A stretch of 64,000 nt of DNA from Sialis fuliginosa (Eukaryota; Arthropoda; Insecta; Megaloptera; Sialidae): NCBI GenBank assembly GCA_961205875.1, contig OY540813.1, positions 13,177,001-13,241,000 on the forward strand, given 5' to 3'. Of this stretch, positions 36,268-48,219 are shown piece after piece. Each line of letters opens with the position of its first letter. Positions within the stretch are counted from its first letter, which is position 1. A program made the translations under genes and the position numbers. The notes under the pieces are model-generated. The model was not told the origin of the DNA, made no database searches, and was given only the letters and a program-made list of their open reading frames with translations.

Positions 36268-36317
36268 CTGCAAATGAACACACGGGGTTGACACGTGCAT
36301 GTCATCGCGGTGGACAT
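36268..36317 (-). CDS. Candidate short first coding exon on the minus strand
   Basis: On the minus strand, GAACAAAATG places an ATG (36315-36317) in a strong insect initiation context (CAAAATG). The frame reads MSTAMTCTCQPRVFIC and reaches CAG|GTGCGT, a good donor, with 50 coding nucleotides. It lies in a GC-rich island (36250-36420). A different frame through the same island is open for 132 codons (36064-36462, minus), the longest in the window, but without any recognisable domain. Neither is proven; the island could be conserved non-coding DNA. Confidence 0.2.
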
Positions 36318-36983
36318 TTTGTTCTGATGTTATAACGTCGAAATGGTGGCGGAGTTTTGTGGTCGTGCTCTGGAGAAGACATCTCTTGACACGTTTCGTA
36401 ATATGATCACAGTGATGAATGAGGTTTATATTGTACGCATACACATCCTTCCATACATACATATGTACATATAAATTCGTGAGTGTATGGAGGGTATTCT
36501 TGGAATCCGAATGAAAGTATTTAATTACTTTTATCTTGAAGAAGTTTTGGGTATAATCTGTTTAATCCTTTCAAGGTCATAATTGTCCTGTTTTCGTCTT
36601 CCAATCCTCAAGCTTCTAAATGCGTTTATAATGATAAATGTATTTATATCATCATCATAAATGATTTAAACCAAAACATTTGTATTAATTTAGTTATAAA
36701 TTATATTATTATTATTATTATGCACAAATAAAATTTGAGAACAATTTTATGGCGCTACCGGAAATTTTGTCTATGCCATATTAAATATGTAGATAGAAAC
36801 TCATTCCTTCACTTCTCACAAAGTTGTGAAAATGCCAATTGCAATATGTAATGAAACAATTCAAAATGTACAGTTTTCTCTCTGAAACCCATAGGAGAAC
36901 ATTATGGCTGAGTACTTACTAAAGACTTTCTCACCGCTCAAATGCGCCCATTGTGATGGTTTTAAATTTGGAAATGGCACATA

Positions 36984-37631
36984 CGTATTACCAGTGCCGG
37001 TCTTACCAAATCTGGCGCCCTGGGCGAGATTTATTTTTCCGCCCTCTCCCCCACCCCCCTAAAAAAATGTTAAAAAATCACCGAAAATGGCAATTAAAAT
37101 TGATAAATTAACAAATAAGTTGAATAATTCATATCTCAGCTTGGCGCGATCCTACAGACTCAAACTTTTTTAAATATAGCTTACATCATTAACTTTAAGA
37201 CTATCAAATGCCCTAAGACCGTCGAGACCTCCTTCCCCTATTATGAACAAATTAAAATTGATAAATCAACAAATAAGTTGATTAGTTAGTATCTCATTGT
37301 CATCTAATACCTTATAGGTTTTCTGGGTTGCCGAATAAGTATTTGATAGTTAACAGCTTGGGTTGCCGAATAAGTATTTGTTAGTTAGCAGCTATCAAAT
37401 AATCGATGTTTTTTTTACAAATTAACATTGTTTATATTTAGCTATATTTTTTGCTTAATCGGGTTTAACTGATCGACAAAAAATTTAAAGATAAAAAAAA
37501 GTTTACTAAAGAATTACAGCCTGTACACTGATTTGAACCAAAAAAGTGACTTACGCTCCATTTTGCCCCCCCCCCCCACCTGGCCTGGCGCCCTAGTCCC
37601 CCCCCCCCCCAAAGTCGATACTGGGTACTAC
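36984..37631 (-). mobile_element. Longer relative of the 5039-5301 hAT-type element
   Basis: Element 36992-37623 (632 bp). Ends are CAGTGCCGGTCTTA on the left and, read inward, CAGTATCGACTTTG on the right. The flanking octamers are CGTATTAC (36984-36991) and GGTACTAC (37624-37631), a 6-of-8 match. The GGCGCCCTGGGCGAGATTTA end, TCAGCTTGGCGCGATCCTAC, and AATTACAGCCTGTACACTGA segments match the reverse complement of the 5-kb copy. It carries extra internal sequence including a 35-bp tandem duplication, and long C runs at 37566-37577 and about 37598-37610. The minus frame at 37465-37737 is a shadow. Confidence 0.75.
37325..37394. repeat. 35-bp tandem duplication
   Basis: GGGTTGCCGAATAAGTATTT (37325 onward) is repeated immediately from 37360, with two substitutions late in the unit. 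It lies inside the hAT-like element and is absent from the short copy at 5 kb. Confidence 0.85.
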
Positions 37632-39224
37632 TACAAGCAATGAAGATGTAATTTCCATACCTTAAGAAAAAGGAATCTAATAAAAATAATAATAAATGTA
37701 TTACGTGTTCACATTTATCGAATAAAATATTATGCACAGTTCACTGATTTAATTCAGTTGGAATACGAATACACAAGTAACTATAAGTATAGTTCACGAA
37801 GTGATAATGTAGTTGCAAAGTACATAAATAGATGTTTTCCAAGTAACGTGACACAATCTGTGACATGATTCCCGTTCTTTGTAGAGACTTCAGTATTATA
37901 GGTCCCGCATTGATGTAATTAATAGTTTCTCATTAGCATTGAAGGAGTATTTCCACCGTCTTCTATAGGGGCGAGTAATTAAACTATGTGCATACATAAG
38001 CAGTCTGTCAGATTATTATTAAGAGATTATTATTGAAATCAATAATATACCTTAATATATTTCTTTTTTAGAAACTATTCGTTTATATATTATATGTAGT
38101 TGAATTTAAATATAAGCGATAATTATATAATACATTAGCTAAAAAAATCAGAAAAACGATTTGATTAATTATATGATCTATGTATATTTGAAATTTTTTA
38201 GGTTTTCAGTACATTAAAAAAAATTTTCGGTGCAGTTCTCAATTTAATAGTTCATTATTAACTTGCCAATCGTTTAACAATATTGCAATAATTTAAATTA
38301 ATATTTTATAAAGGTATTATAAAATGTTTTTTTTTTTTTAATTAATTTTTAAAACAGTTATAAGTTTGAACAATGAAAACAATTTTTGGAAGATGAATTT
38401 TTTACGGAATAAAAGAGTTGAGATTTAAGATATTAAAAAGTCTAACAAAATATTTTTTTTCATAAGAGGAATTCCTAAATCTTTTTAGAGTACGAACTTA
38501 AAATTAATTATGAAAAAAGTTTTGTAATATCGAAAAACGTAACATTTCTGAAATATGTTGTTTTGTAGACAGTAAAAATATGAAGAAAAACGAATATATA
38601 AAGAAAAAAATAAGGTTCGTACATATTTCAACTCTTATTTATAACTTAAAGGTTTTGTGTTATACAAAGCATTTTGGAAGGTTATAAATAAAACTACAAT
38701 CGTTATATAATTCATAAAGTTTTTCTCAGATAAATCCTGAAATGAAATAAAAAAGAAAAGAATTATTTTCGTGTAAGGAACAACTAAATAAAAAAGGAAA
38801 CATTTATAATAAATATTATATATCATTTTTAATATTTGTTGTGTATATGTGTAAATAGGCAATGAGATACCATTAAAATAGTTCTTTTATACAAAAGTTT
38901 GCATTCTGTTTCACAGTGAGCACTTTAATTTTTAATTTAATAATATATGTAGGTACTTTATTTGTTGATTAGATTAAATATAAGAGATGCTATCACATTT
39001 CATATTTATCAGAGATTTTCATTTATCAAGTATATTTTGAAAGAATTTCAAAATGAGTGATAGTTTCAGTTTAAAGAAAAACGCAGTGGGTTAAAAACAT
39101 CATAAGGCATTATTTTCATAACAATAAAATAAAAATATAAACCACAATAAAATAAATCAACGTCGCATGTAAGACGTTTATAAATTACTATTTTATCGAC
39201 TTTAAACTTGTATAAAAATCACAG
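37632..39224. other. AT-rich stretch, nothing seen
   Basis: No repeat partner, RNA gene or credible frame. The 38635-38862 frame (minus) is low complexity. Confidence 0.4.
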
Positions 39225-39373
39225 GAAGTGGATAAAAAATTCCGGGAATCAATCTTTTGTATCTCGAGGGACCTCGACGATGTACAAAGCTGTGAAAGAA
39301 CGCAATGCGTACGAAGTTGAAAAAGATAAATACGACAATGTCATTCGATTTTTGCATCAACAACAATTATATA
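39225..39373 (+). CDS. Candidate exon or transposase remnant, unrecognised
   Basis: Between AAATCACAG| (acceptor-like, ending 39224) and about 39373 the sequence is G+C-richer than its surroundings. One frame reads KWIKNSGNQSFVSRGTSTMY, then KAVKERNAYEVEKDKYDN and VIRFLHQQQL, with mixed, protein-like composition. The frame remains open to 39423. It resembles a helical DNA-binding or transposase fragment in texture only; I cannot name a family. A second frame is open for 31 codons from the same acceptor, which weakens the case. Confidence 0.25.
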
Positions 39374-39589
39374 GTTTTTACTTTTATTTCGATACTAAAC
39401 GATCAGTTTATTGTTTTTTTTAAGGTTTCCATGTTTTACATGAAATTTAAATATTATTACAACTGAATATTCTAAAAATGCTTCGATTTGTCGGAAAAAA
39501 TGACATAATATTCTCTATAGTCTACAAGACTTTAATTTTTTATTAAATTCTATAAAGAACTAAAAACATGACAAGAGTATAAACATACG

Positions 39590-39700
39590 TTTCCGGTTGT
39601 CAGATTTGTATCAGAATAGGACATTTTCTTTTAAAGCTCATGTAGATCCTAAATTTAAAATTTCACCCTTTTATGTTTTATCATTTTTTATTTAAATCGT
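39590..39700 (+). repeat. Fragment of a dispersed repeat shared with 54800-55110
   Basis: GGACATTTTCTTTTAAAGCT, GATCCTAAATTTAAAATTTC and ACCCTTTTATGTTTTATC resemble 55005-55070 (GGTTTTCTTTCTTAAAG, GATCCCAAATTTATATATTC, ACCCTTCTATATTTCTTC). The match is moderate and based on reading by eye. Confidence 0.4.
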
Positions 39701-40462
39701 GTACACTAAGACAATACAGTAAAAGTTAAAATCAATTGAAGGGGACTGTCAAAATTTCGATTTAATTTGATTCGTAATTGGTATAAGAAAGTAAAGTAAA
39801 TCAACATATTTATATAAAAAATTGCTAAAACTTGATAAAAATTTTATTTCATAAAAACATCAGATTAGTTATTGCTGTATTAATATAAGTTTTATAAACT
39901 CTAATCTCCAGAAGAAAAATATCCGCAGACACACTAATGAAAAGCAAACTATACGATCAGACCAGTAAAACCTTTGCAACAAACAAAAATCGTTGTTTAT
40001 TGTGAATTTGTCGCAACACAATCTGAAACGTATACAAGTTCGTAAGATTTTTTTATGGTGCGCGAAACGGGGCAATAACGTCAAGTAAATTAAATAGTTT
40101 GCGGTTCTACATGCGGTTCTCTCTTTGTTATCGCATACGGTTGCACCGTGCTAGAGCGCAAAATCGTACAGTGGTCTATATTTTAAAGGTATTGACCCAA
40201 AGTAAAATATATAATTAAATTTGACAGTAATGTCCATGAATCTTCACTGTGTCTTTTAACTGTTTGTAATTAATATTAAATCAGTATTAAAACTCTGAAT
40301 AATATTATCTATAATATAATCTACTGCTGTGGTCATCAGAATTTTTTATACATTGTTGTACAGAAACGAATATCATGAAAACAGTTTTTTCAAAAATGGT
40401 TAGAAAATTATTTTTTCTACAATCTTTTGTTTCTCTTACGATTTCTTAAAAAAAAACAGGAC

Positions 40463-40640
40463 TTTCTTATACGTAATACTGAGAGTGGACAATGCACGTG
40501 ATTCTAATTTTATTTTAAAAAATTCGGACAAATTTCTGACTTATAAAAGATAGAATAAAATAAATGGGACATAAATTAAAGATAATAATATTCTCTACAA
40601 CATGTAGGTATCAAATCAACATCAAAATGAACAGACAAAA
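40463..40640 (+). repeat. Another fragment of the same dispersed repeat
   Basis: TTTCTTATACGTAATACTGA, AAAGATAGAATAAAATAAAT, GGGACATAAA and ATATTCTCTACAA resemble 54823-54945. Together with 39590-39700 it suggests two separated, same-strand pieces of one family. Confidence 0.4.
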
Positions 40641-41349
40641 AAATTGATAATAATATTCTCTGTTATATTTTCTTATTGTGCATCGTTTTAAAAATAATTT
40701 TAAAAATTTTAAAATCAGCAAGATTATTGTTTATTTTTAATATTTTAAAATAACATATATAATTAAATACATTTAAGCTTTTTCTTTTTATTTTTATTTT
40801 AGCCCGATATTACGGGTATCCGGTCCACTGTGCACAATTCTGTATTGTGTATATAGGAGCATTTATGTATGTGGTTATAATATTTTTGAAGTGGTCTCGA
40901 TTATAACGAGAATGTGTTCATCTAACCGGAATGTACATAACTTTTTTTGTACAAACATACTTACTTTCTTCCTCTACTCATTTCATAACTATAATAGAAC
41001 ATAATATAGTGAGTAGAGTATTATACATCATATGTATGCAAATATATTTGTACCAAACATATCAACTCTGATAGGGTTCACTTTGTACGTATTAATAATC
41101 TATATTTGATTGGGTTGGTAGTAAATTGAATGAACGTTTATAAAGTTTTATTTGTTTAAAGTAACTTTTCGGTCGTAGAGTCTCGCCTTTGCCATTTTGA
41201 TTAAATGGTATTTTCAAGCTCTGTTGTACCTACTTAACAATTCGACCAGCATATCTCTATATGTATTCTTGTTAAGAAAAAACCAATTGCAATCTAAATG
41301 AGATGAAGAATATAATCTTATAATATCATATATCTTCATATATCTTTTT
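40641..41349. other. AT-rich stretch, nothing seen
   Basis: A mixed-composition patch at 40800-40930 (GATATTACGGGTATCCGGTC) is unassigned; no gene is seen. Confidence 0.35.
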
Positions 41350-41715
41350 AGAGCAACGAAGACAATTTTTTTCAGTTGATTTTATTTCCGAATATTTTTG
41401 TGGCCCCCCTCCCCCTTTCACACGATTTTGATGATTTTGAAATGAGACCGTCCTCAAGCCAGACCCAACCATCCGACCAAGTTTCAACAATATCTGTTCA
41501 GTGGTTTATGACATGCGTGTGACAAGGATTCAGGGGACAGACACACACACACACACACGGACAGACAGACAGACAGACACGGAACGAAAAGTGTTTGTCT
41601 TGACGTGAAACGGAAAGATCAATTTAAAATTTTGAAATCGGAAAACATTTTTTTTGTTTCAATCTGAAACGATCACAAAGCTTCTCTTATCTTCGATATT
41701 GCGAGGAAGCAATAT
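41350..41715 (+). mobile_element. Retroposon-like repeat, longest 5' extent in the window
   Basis: The 3' module (41580-41713) matches 14059-14180 reversed, 19380-19447 and 21360-21497, ending ATATTGCGAGGAAGCAATAT. Upstream lie (CA)n at 41541-41558, (GACA)n at 41560-41580, and a segment with AAGTTTCAACAATATCTGTT and CAGTGGTTTATGACATGC. A phrase of this kind followed by GACAGACA tracts is common in the 3' regions of insect non-LTR elements, which is why retroposition is favoured. There is no coding frame. Confidence 0.7.
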
Positions 41716-42574
41716 ATAAAATACAAAATTAAATAATTGAATGACCTTTATTTTGTTGTCATTTCATTTTTGCACCTTCCTGCGAAAACTTTTTTTTTGG
41801 TCCTTATCTCACTTTTTAATCTTCGTCTAGTTCTACTACCTCATTTTTGGTACCTTGAGATGCCCTCCCTCCCTCTTCAATCCACCACTGAAAAGTATTT
41901 ATATTGTTGTATACAACATTAACATTAATACTTATTATTGAATTAAAATCTCTGCAGCTGCACATCACAAAAGAAAATCAATTTCCACGGGGTATAAAAT
42001 AATGTGTAGCGATTCTAGATATCAGATGTAAATCAACACAAATCCTTTTACTAAGGCGGCGGATATCTCGTAACAAGATCATTTCAATTGTATAAGCCTG
42101 AGTAGTATTTTATAGAGAACGCGTTATCTGGATTCGACCCCAACATGTGATGTGTCCGCGCTCTGGACAGGGGTTACTACACGGGGTCTACTGCTGGACG
42201 CATCCATCATTAGTCACTCTGTGATGTTCCCCTTGCTGGCAGAGTACAACAATTTACGGTAGCTGTAGTTTAGTGATTTTGTAGACAGGTTGTACAATTA
42301 GTATGACATTAATATCAAAATAGAATTTTCATAATACAACTTGTGATTCATATTTCTTACAGTTAGTATTTTTATTCATATTAACAAATACAAAAAACCT
42401 ACTTGATTACTGATGCTTTCCAAAAAAAATGCAAACATCATGCAATATTTTATAGTTATTACTTTTTCCTATACGAAAAATCTATTGTACATAAAAATCA
42501 TGAATATTATTATACATTTTGAGGGTCACTGAATCGAGTACGACTGTTATAACATGTGAACTCTCTACAGCCTA
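41716..42574. other. No gene; GC-richer island 42120-42250
   Basis: The island (TCTGGATTCGACCCCAACAT; GTGTCCGCGCTCTGGACAGG) stands out from the AT-rich background and has no repeat partner; it may be conserved non-coding DNA. The 41737-41922 frame is not convincing. Confidence 0.25.
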
Positions 42575-42755
42575 AGAATCGATACAGACTGGTCTCGTTT
42601 CAATCAAATATAAATATATAATAATCAATGAAATCATTCACACTACAGGTATCGTGCTGGTCTCGATCCAATCACGCTCCGATACAGTATTACTATACTA
42701 AGTATTTGACTGGAGCGAGACCGGACCGAAACCAGCACGATAGTCTGGATCGACC
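42575..42755. repeat. Hairpin-forming dispersed repeat
   Basis: TATCGTGCTGGTCTCGATCC and the following CACGCTCCGATA (42647-42682) are nearly complementary to 42714-42749, which in complement reads CTATCGTGCTGGTTTCGGTC then TCTCGCTCCAG. The loop is about 31 bases. 42597-42682 also matches 30510-30620. This looks like a small non-autonomous element with subterminal palindromes. Confidence 0.65.
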
Positions 42756-44816
42756 CTAAACATTGAAACTGTAAAATTTTCACACCTTTTTTTTAAAAAT
42801 ACGTATGTATAATATTTTTGAAACATTCGTAAAAGAAAAAGAAATCAGGTGCGAGTCGAATGTCGTTAAAAGTTTTTAAATTTATTCGATTTTATTATTT
42901 TGAATTAATGACTGACAATATTGTCTAGTGTTTTTTTAACTGACTTGAAATAAGCTAGAGCCAATGAAGTAATAGGATTAATGTTTTGTTATACATATTC
43001 CATTCAGTGTTGAAAAGAAAATATCTACTTACAAGAAGCATTATTATTTAGAGAATTAAACTGACAAGTCAAGACTTTCTATTTTACGTATCCTCTCTTC
43101 CAAATAAAATTTATGGCCAACAAGATTTGTTCATTTCTATTTCTAATTAATTTATCTCAAATACACTAATTAGGTAGCTAAAATATATATATTTACTTTG
43201 TCTTCTAAACGACCCATATAATGTATGCCTTTAGTATTTTTGGTATTTTTAAGCGAAGATAAATCTACAACGAATTAATGCATAACTACACATTGCATCT
43301 ATCTAAACAAACCAGATTTCACCCTGTCCTGTACGTGTGCGCGCGAATATGTGGTCTGTGTGTAGGTGAGGAGACCATTCAAAAGCATCCTGGAATGTCC
43401 TGTATTCAGGTTATTGGAATCTGACTTGTCGTTAGAATGATCAGGTGGAATTTACACGAGGCGTTAAATTTCTAGCGGGAAGATTTATTTACCGGATGGT
43501 TGAATCCAGTTATCGAAATAGTTTGGAAGGACAATGTTATTTTGTCCTAAAATAAGAACTGAACGATTCGAAATTGCAGTACGAATTAAAAAGTTTTTAT
43601 TTTATTTTCCGGTATGGTATTTAAGTTTTTCTTAAAGGGAAGTGGATCCATAAACTCTAATGAATCATTACGTTAGCGGCGAGGGGGGGGGGCTATAGAA
43701 CTAAGGTTTTTTCTAATAATATTTTAAATGAAACCAGTTTCGGAGTCAATTCATTTATTTAAATCAATGTACTGTATTACTACCGCCATGATGAAGATGT
43801 GGTACATATGATTTGAGAGCAAATAGTCGCGCGGGCATACACTGATTTTTAAGAAATACGCGGAAAAATTCTAGTTTTATAATAATAACGCACAAGTTTT
43901 GAAATCCAAAGAAGAAAACACATATTTGTACAAATTAATAAATTTAAGAACTACTTACTCAAACGCCAAAATTGATATTTGAGACATACCTGAAAAAAGA
44001 AACTAAATTAGTTATTATGTAATAAGAAGCATACTTATATACTATAATTTTTTTAAAGAATACCCATATTATTTTAATGTATAAATGAAATATAGGAATT
44101 TACCATTATCTACCTATTTATTATAGATACAATAATTTCAATAGTTAGTCAATAGAAACGTGAATATCTAAGTAATTTACGAAAATACCATGTATACCTA
44201 CATTATATTTTACCATTACGTTCTTAGCTTATTTCATTGTTAAAAGGAATATCTAATAAGCTATAATAAGCATTATCCATGCTTAAAGTAAAGGGTATTA
44301 GAATATTATTAGTATAACTGTTGAATCAACCATGACAATCGAACCGCTTGGGCTTCGAGTCCCGGTAGATGTTTAAGTGCTTTCCAATGTCGTGCACACA
44401 TACAAACTAACACATATCCAATCACATATCAGGCACACGGGCGCATATGGAACAGGGCGCATAATGTAGAGAACGCCATAAAGCCGAACATGGACATCTA
44501 TTTAGGTGACCATTGGGGCCAGTAGTGTGTATTTATGTGTACAATTAAATGGAAATTGCATTTTCCAAACGAAATGTATAGGTGTATTATTATTTCGTTT
44601 GTTTTTGAATTAAGGTTAATATGAATATGTCCAACTGCATTATACTTGATAATAAATGTGTGCATGAAAAATACTTAATGCCGTTTTAACTAGTTAAATG
44701 TTATTTTTGTTTGTTAAAGATTAATATTTATGTATAAACATATAGATATAAAATATATAATCTAATTATTTATTAGAGTTCAGACAAATAAATGATTAAT
44801 ACATTATAAAACACAT
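42756..44816. other. No gene; islands at 43330-43500 and 44340-44520
   Basis: 43330-43500 (ACGTGTGCGCGCGAATATGT; TTACACGAGGCGTTAAATTT) and 44340-44520 (CTTCGAGTCCCGGTAGATG) are G+C-richer. The latter resembles a tRNA T-arm but has no matching acceptor or D-arm. 43826-43870 is the second copy of the AGTCGCGCGGG repeat; a run of G lies near 43684. Confidence 0.3.
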
Positions 44817-45329
44817 AGTCCTCAAGTACCTCGACCTTTTTGTAAAATTACCATACTTTTGAAACTTCGTGAGTGGCTTCTTTTTGACGAATCTAACAAC
44901 TTTTTTATTTGTGAAAATTTAAAAAAATGGAGCATTTTCGAATGTGCAGCCGTGGAATTTTCCGGGCTCCGAACTGGAAAAACGACCCAGTATATTTGTC
45001 GAACAAAATGAGCAATCGATTGTAACTAAGATAATATGGTGACAAAATCGAAAAAAAAATTGTCGGACAAAAATAGTGGGGTATCACTTAGTCTGCCACC
45101 TCCAACATATATAACGAGGTTATTATAGTTTATTATTAGCTACCTGAAAGTAGGATTATCTATAAGAAAATTATTATTATAATCCATTGGTCATTTTGTT
45201 CGACAAATATCTTGGGCTGTTTTTCCAGTCCGGCGCCCAGAAAATTCCGCGGCTGCACGTTCGAAAATGACTAATTTTTAAGAATTTTCGCAAATAAAAA
45301 AGTTGTCAAAAAGAAGGTACTGAGGACTA
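44817..45329. mobile_element. TA-flanked foldback transposon with long arms
   Basis: Ends GTCCTCAAGTACCT (from 44819) and, read inward, GTCCTCAGTACCTTC (to 45327) are inverted, with TA outside both (44817-44818; 45328-45329). The arms (44817 to about 45015; about 45185-45329) match through TTCTTTTTGAC, AACTTTTTTATTTG, CATTTTCGAATGTGCAGCCG, GGAATTTTCCGGGC, ACTGGAAAAACGACCCA and ATATTTGTCGAACAAAATGA. The left arm has an extra piece of about 60 bp. The element is 509 bp, non-coding, and probably Tc1/mariner-type by its TA. The minus frame 44905-45087 is a shadow. Confidence 0.85.
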
Positions 45330-45949
45330 ACATTTATACCTATATTAAACAAAAATAATTAAATTCCATAGAGACCGTACATACATATTTGAAATTATGT
45401 TAATATAACAAAAGAAAAAATAACATCTAAAATACACATCTCAAAATACAGTTTCCCAACTCATCCTTTTAAGAAAATGAGATCCCCATTGAAGATAATA
45501 CCATAATGGAATAGATTCTGTCACAACAATTCAAGTTTGCATTTCTCTCGGTACATACTTTTTGTGTCAACAGAATACCCGAAGACTGCCGTGTTTAAAT
45601 AACCAAAGACATAATTAAAATTGCATCAAGGAAGAATGCTATGTAGGTTCGGATTCTCTCTCTTGATGCATATTTTATAGACAATCCTCATTAATATTTT
45701 TGTACCAATCAAAACTAGGTGTTCTTCAAGTGAATTATATTATGTATTTTAACCAAATCTTTTATATTTGACAGTTTTTTTATTGGTTTATCCGATTTAC
45801 GATTATATTAACATTATATTTATAACTGTATGTATATGAAAATATGTATTGTTTGATTTTTGAAAGACTATTAGTAATTTTTTTTACGAATAAAATAAAA
45901 CTTTTCACTTTACGTGTTATGTAATAATCATATAATTGTAAGCAAACTA
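45330..45949. other. AT-rich stretch, nothing seen
   Basis: No repeat partner, RNA gene or credible frame. Confidence 0.4.
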
Positions 45950-46125
45950 AAACTAAAGAGACGGGACTAGATTTGGTAAGTCTCGTATCGTATAGGCAAC
46001 CGAGAACATGTTTTTATTTAAATATCGTCTCGTAAAAATTTAAGACGGTCTCCTCTCATATGAATTTAAGCAAATCTCGTTACAAGAAAAAGATCGAAAA
46101 AAGTCTCGTCTTGGCGTATTATACC
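45950..46125. repeat. GTCTCGT-reiterated segment, possible hAT-like remnant
   Basis: GAGACGGGAC, AAGTCTCGTATCG, CGTCTCGTAAAAATTTAAGA, CGGTCTCC, AAATCTCGTT and AAAGTCTCGTCTTGG fall within 170 bp. Reiterated words in both orientations recall the elements at 12240, 25227 and 48220. No target duplication is seen. Confidence 0.4.
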
Positions 46126-48219
46126 TTTTAAATTCTTTACCAAAAGATACATTTAGTTTTTTTATTGTTGGTAAATAATATTTTAAGAATTTTTTTTATA
46201 TAAATTGAATTATTTTTATAAATAAACTTTAAAAGCAGGGTTTTTAATTCAATGAACTTGATAAAGAAGTTAAATTTGTTTCTTTTTTCGACATTGTTTT
46301 CTTGTTCTTTATACACTTTCGTTAATTCGATACAAAATGTAAGTTCACTAAAGTTTTGGGGTAATTATCTATATCTAATTTAATCAAAGTTAAACTCGAA
46401 CAAGTTTAACTAAAATAAATGTAAAAGTTATAAGCTTCATCGGATTATAAACGTGGCCTTAAACAGTAAATTAGCAAATTTCTGATAACTTTTAAAATAT
46501 GTAACAACGTAATTAGTGTTTTAATAATTTCTTCAGTTATGAATGGAACAAAGTAATTAATGAATAAGTTATTATTTACGTGATTGACCGTACATTTTTT
46601 GTAAGATAGTTTCTATAAAATATTATTACAACCAATTACGTTCTATATAAGTATTTCCCCAAATTGTAAATTTTATTTTTATTTCTTATAAATAATACTC
46701 AATAAAATTGACATTAATTTTTGAAATATATTTTTGTAAAAATATATTTTGTATTTTTTGCGTAGGTACAATCCACATTGAAAAATTATTCTTTAGTACT
46801 AAAGTTGGTATTACAGTTTCATGATAATGGACAGAAAAAATTTAAGCAAGTCATTTTGTAGAGAATAAAATTATTTTCTAATAATGCCAGTTGTCGCCTG
46901 AGTCATTCTTTTTCCGATAGCTCAGTAGTAGGGTTATATATTGCTATTTAATTGATATTTACAGAATACTGAAGTTAAAATGCTGATTTTTGTAAAATAA
47001 ATAAATATTTAAAACGCTTATAAGTTTTAACTCATTGCATTTACACCTATAGCTCTCTAAACTATTTTTATAGAGATTTCATTATCATTTAACTTATTTT
47101 TATAGAAACAATAGTTTAGTCGTGAGAGCCTTTTAGACGTACAATATAACAAATAAATCACTTTGAATACCTGTAACATTTGATACGTTGAATTGAGAAA
47201 TATGACTTTGTAGACACTTTTGTAGAGGATTTTTTTTCCTTAAAAAAATTTCATCAGTTATCACGAATCAGTAATGCAAACTTAAGTACTAAAGAATCAT
47301 TTTCCCATGTTATTTAAATGGGAAACTGGACACCTGCTTGCGACACCTCTTAAAATTGAACTACAGAGTAATCCTTTGGCGAGGTCAAAAACTAACGTAT
47401 TTCGCAACGAGAACAAAATATTTCTTTTGACACAACCTAAGGTACATATCTATTTAAAAAAAATTATAACATTATTAATAATTATTTGCATTTTTTTTAT
47501 TTAATGCTTAAATGACAGTCTCCAAAACATGTGTATGAATAATTTATAAAAATCGAATAAAAAGGGATACTTTCTCAAATAACCCGGCCAGTTTTAATAA
47601 TTTTTTTATAAAAATCGACTGATTGTGGTATAATTTTATAATAGACTAAACATTTAACAAATTAAATTACAAAAAAATTGCATTACAAACAGAAAAAGAA
47701 GTAAAACGAAGCAAACCGCAAGACGCAGAAAACTAATTTATTAAGTTCACCACACACAAGAAAAAAGAAAACCTGGAATAATCTCTTTGTCACAACCTGT
47801 ATAAAAGTTTACACTCCATATTTCCTTTTGAGAGCGAACACAAATCATAAAAAGCGCACAACCCTGACAACAGCAACTGCTACGGGGAGACGGTGGCATT
47901 TTTTTCCTGTCAGAAATGATAATTACGCAAATTGCTGCATTCAGTAGTATCTTGGGATGCTGCTAGATTCGTAGCCATTGTCATATGTGTGAAGTAATAC
48001 CCGATTGGGATCCATCCACACGTGATTTGTACCCGCACATAATGCTCACGTGATAGCACTTCTGTTTCGCCACAGCACGCCACGATCTTTTGTGTTGTTC
48101 TGTTTTTATTTATGCGGAAGAGATGTATCTCAGTCAAGGTAACGGAATTACCTCTTTGGGAGATTGTTGTTAAAATTATTATCATCTTTTTATTCTATGT
48201 AAATTTAATACTGTTGATA
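46126..48219. other. Gene-free; G+C-richer island 47830-48140
   Basis: 46126-47800 is AT-rich with no supported feature. 47830-48140 has balanced composition (AACAGCAACTGCTACGGGGA; GATAATTACGCAAATTGC). The frame at 47307-47504 and the minus frame at 47910-48185 match nothing I know. Confidence 0.3.
48019..48054. promoter_or_regulatory. Two CACGTGAT E-box sites 28 bp apart
   Basis: CACGTGAT occurs at 48019-48026 and 48047-48054, both with the palindromic CACGTG core used by bHLH factors of the Myc/Max/USF/clock class. Start-to-start spacing is 28 bp. They lie in the G+C-richer island 47830-48140. Function is inference; no promoter elements are evident beside them. Confidence 0.3.

Noticed and set aside
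36698..36721. (ATT)n run
   Set aside because: Ordinary microsatellite in AT-rich DNA, no further meaning.
44336..44370. tRNA T-arm-like CTTCGAGTCCCGG
   Set aside because: No acceptor stem, D-arm or anticodon arm at the required distances.
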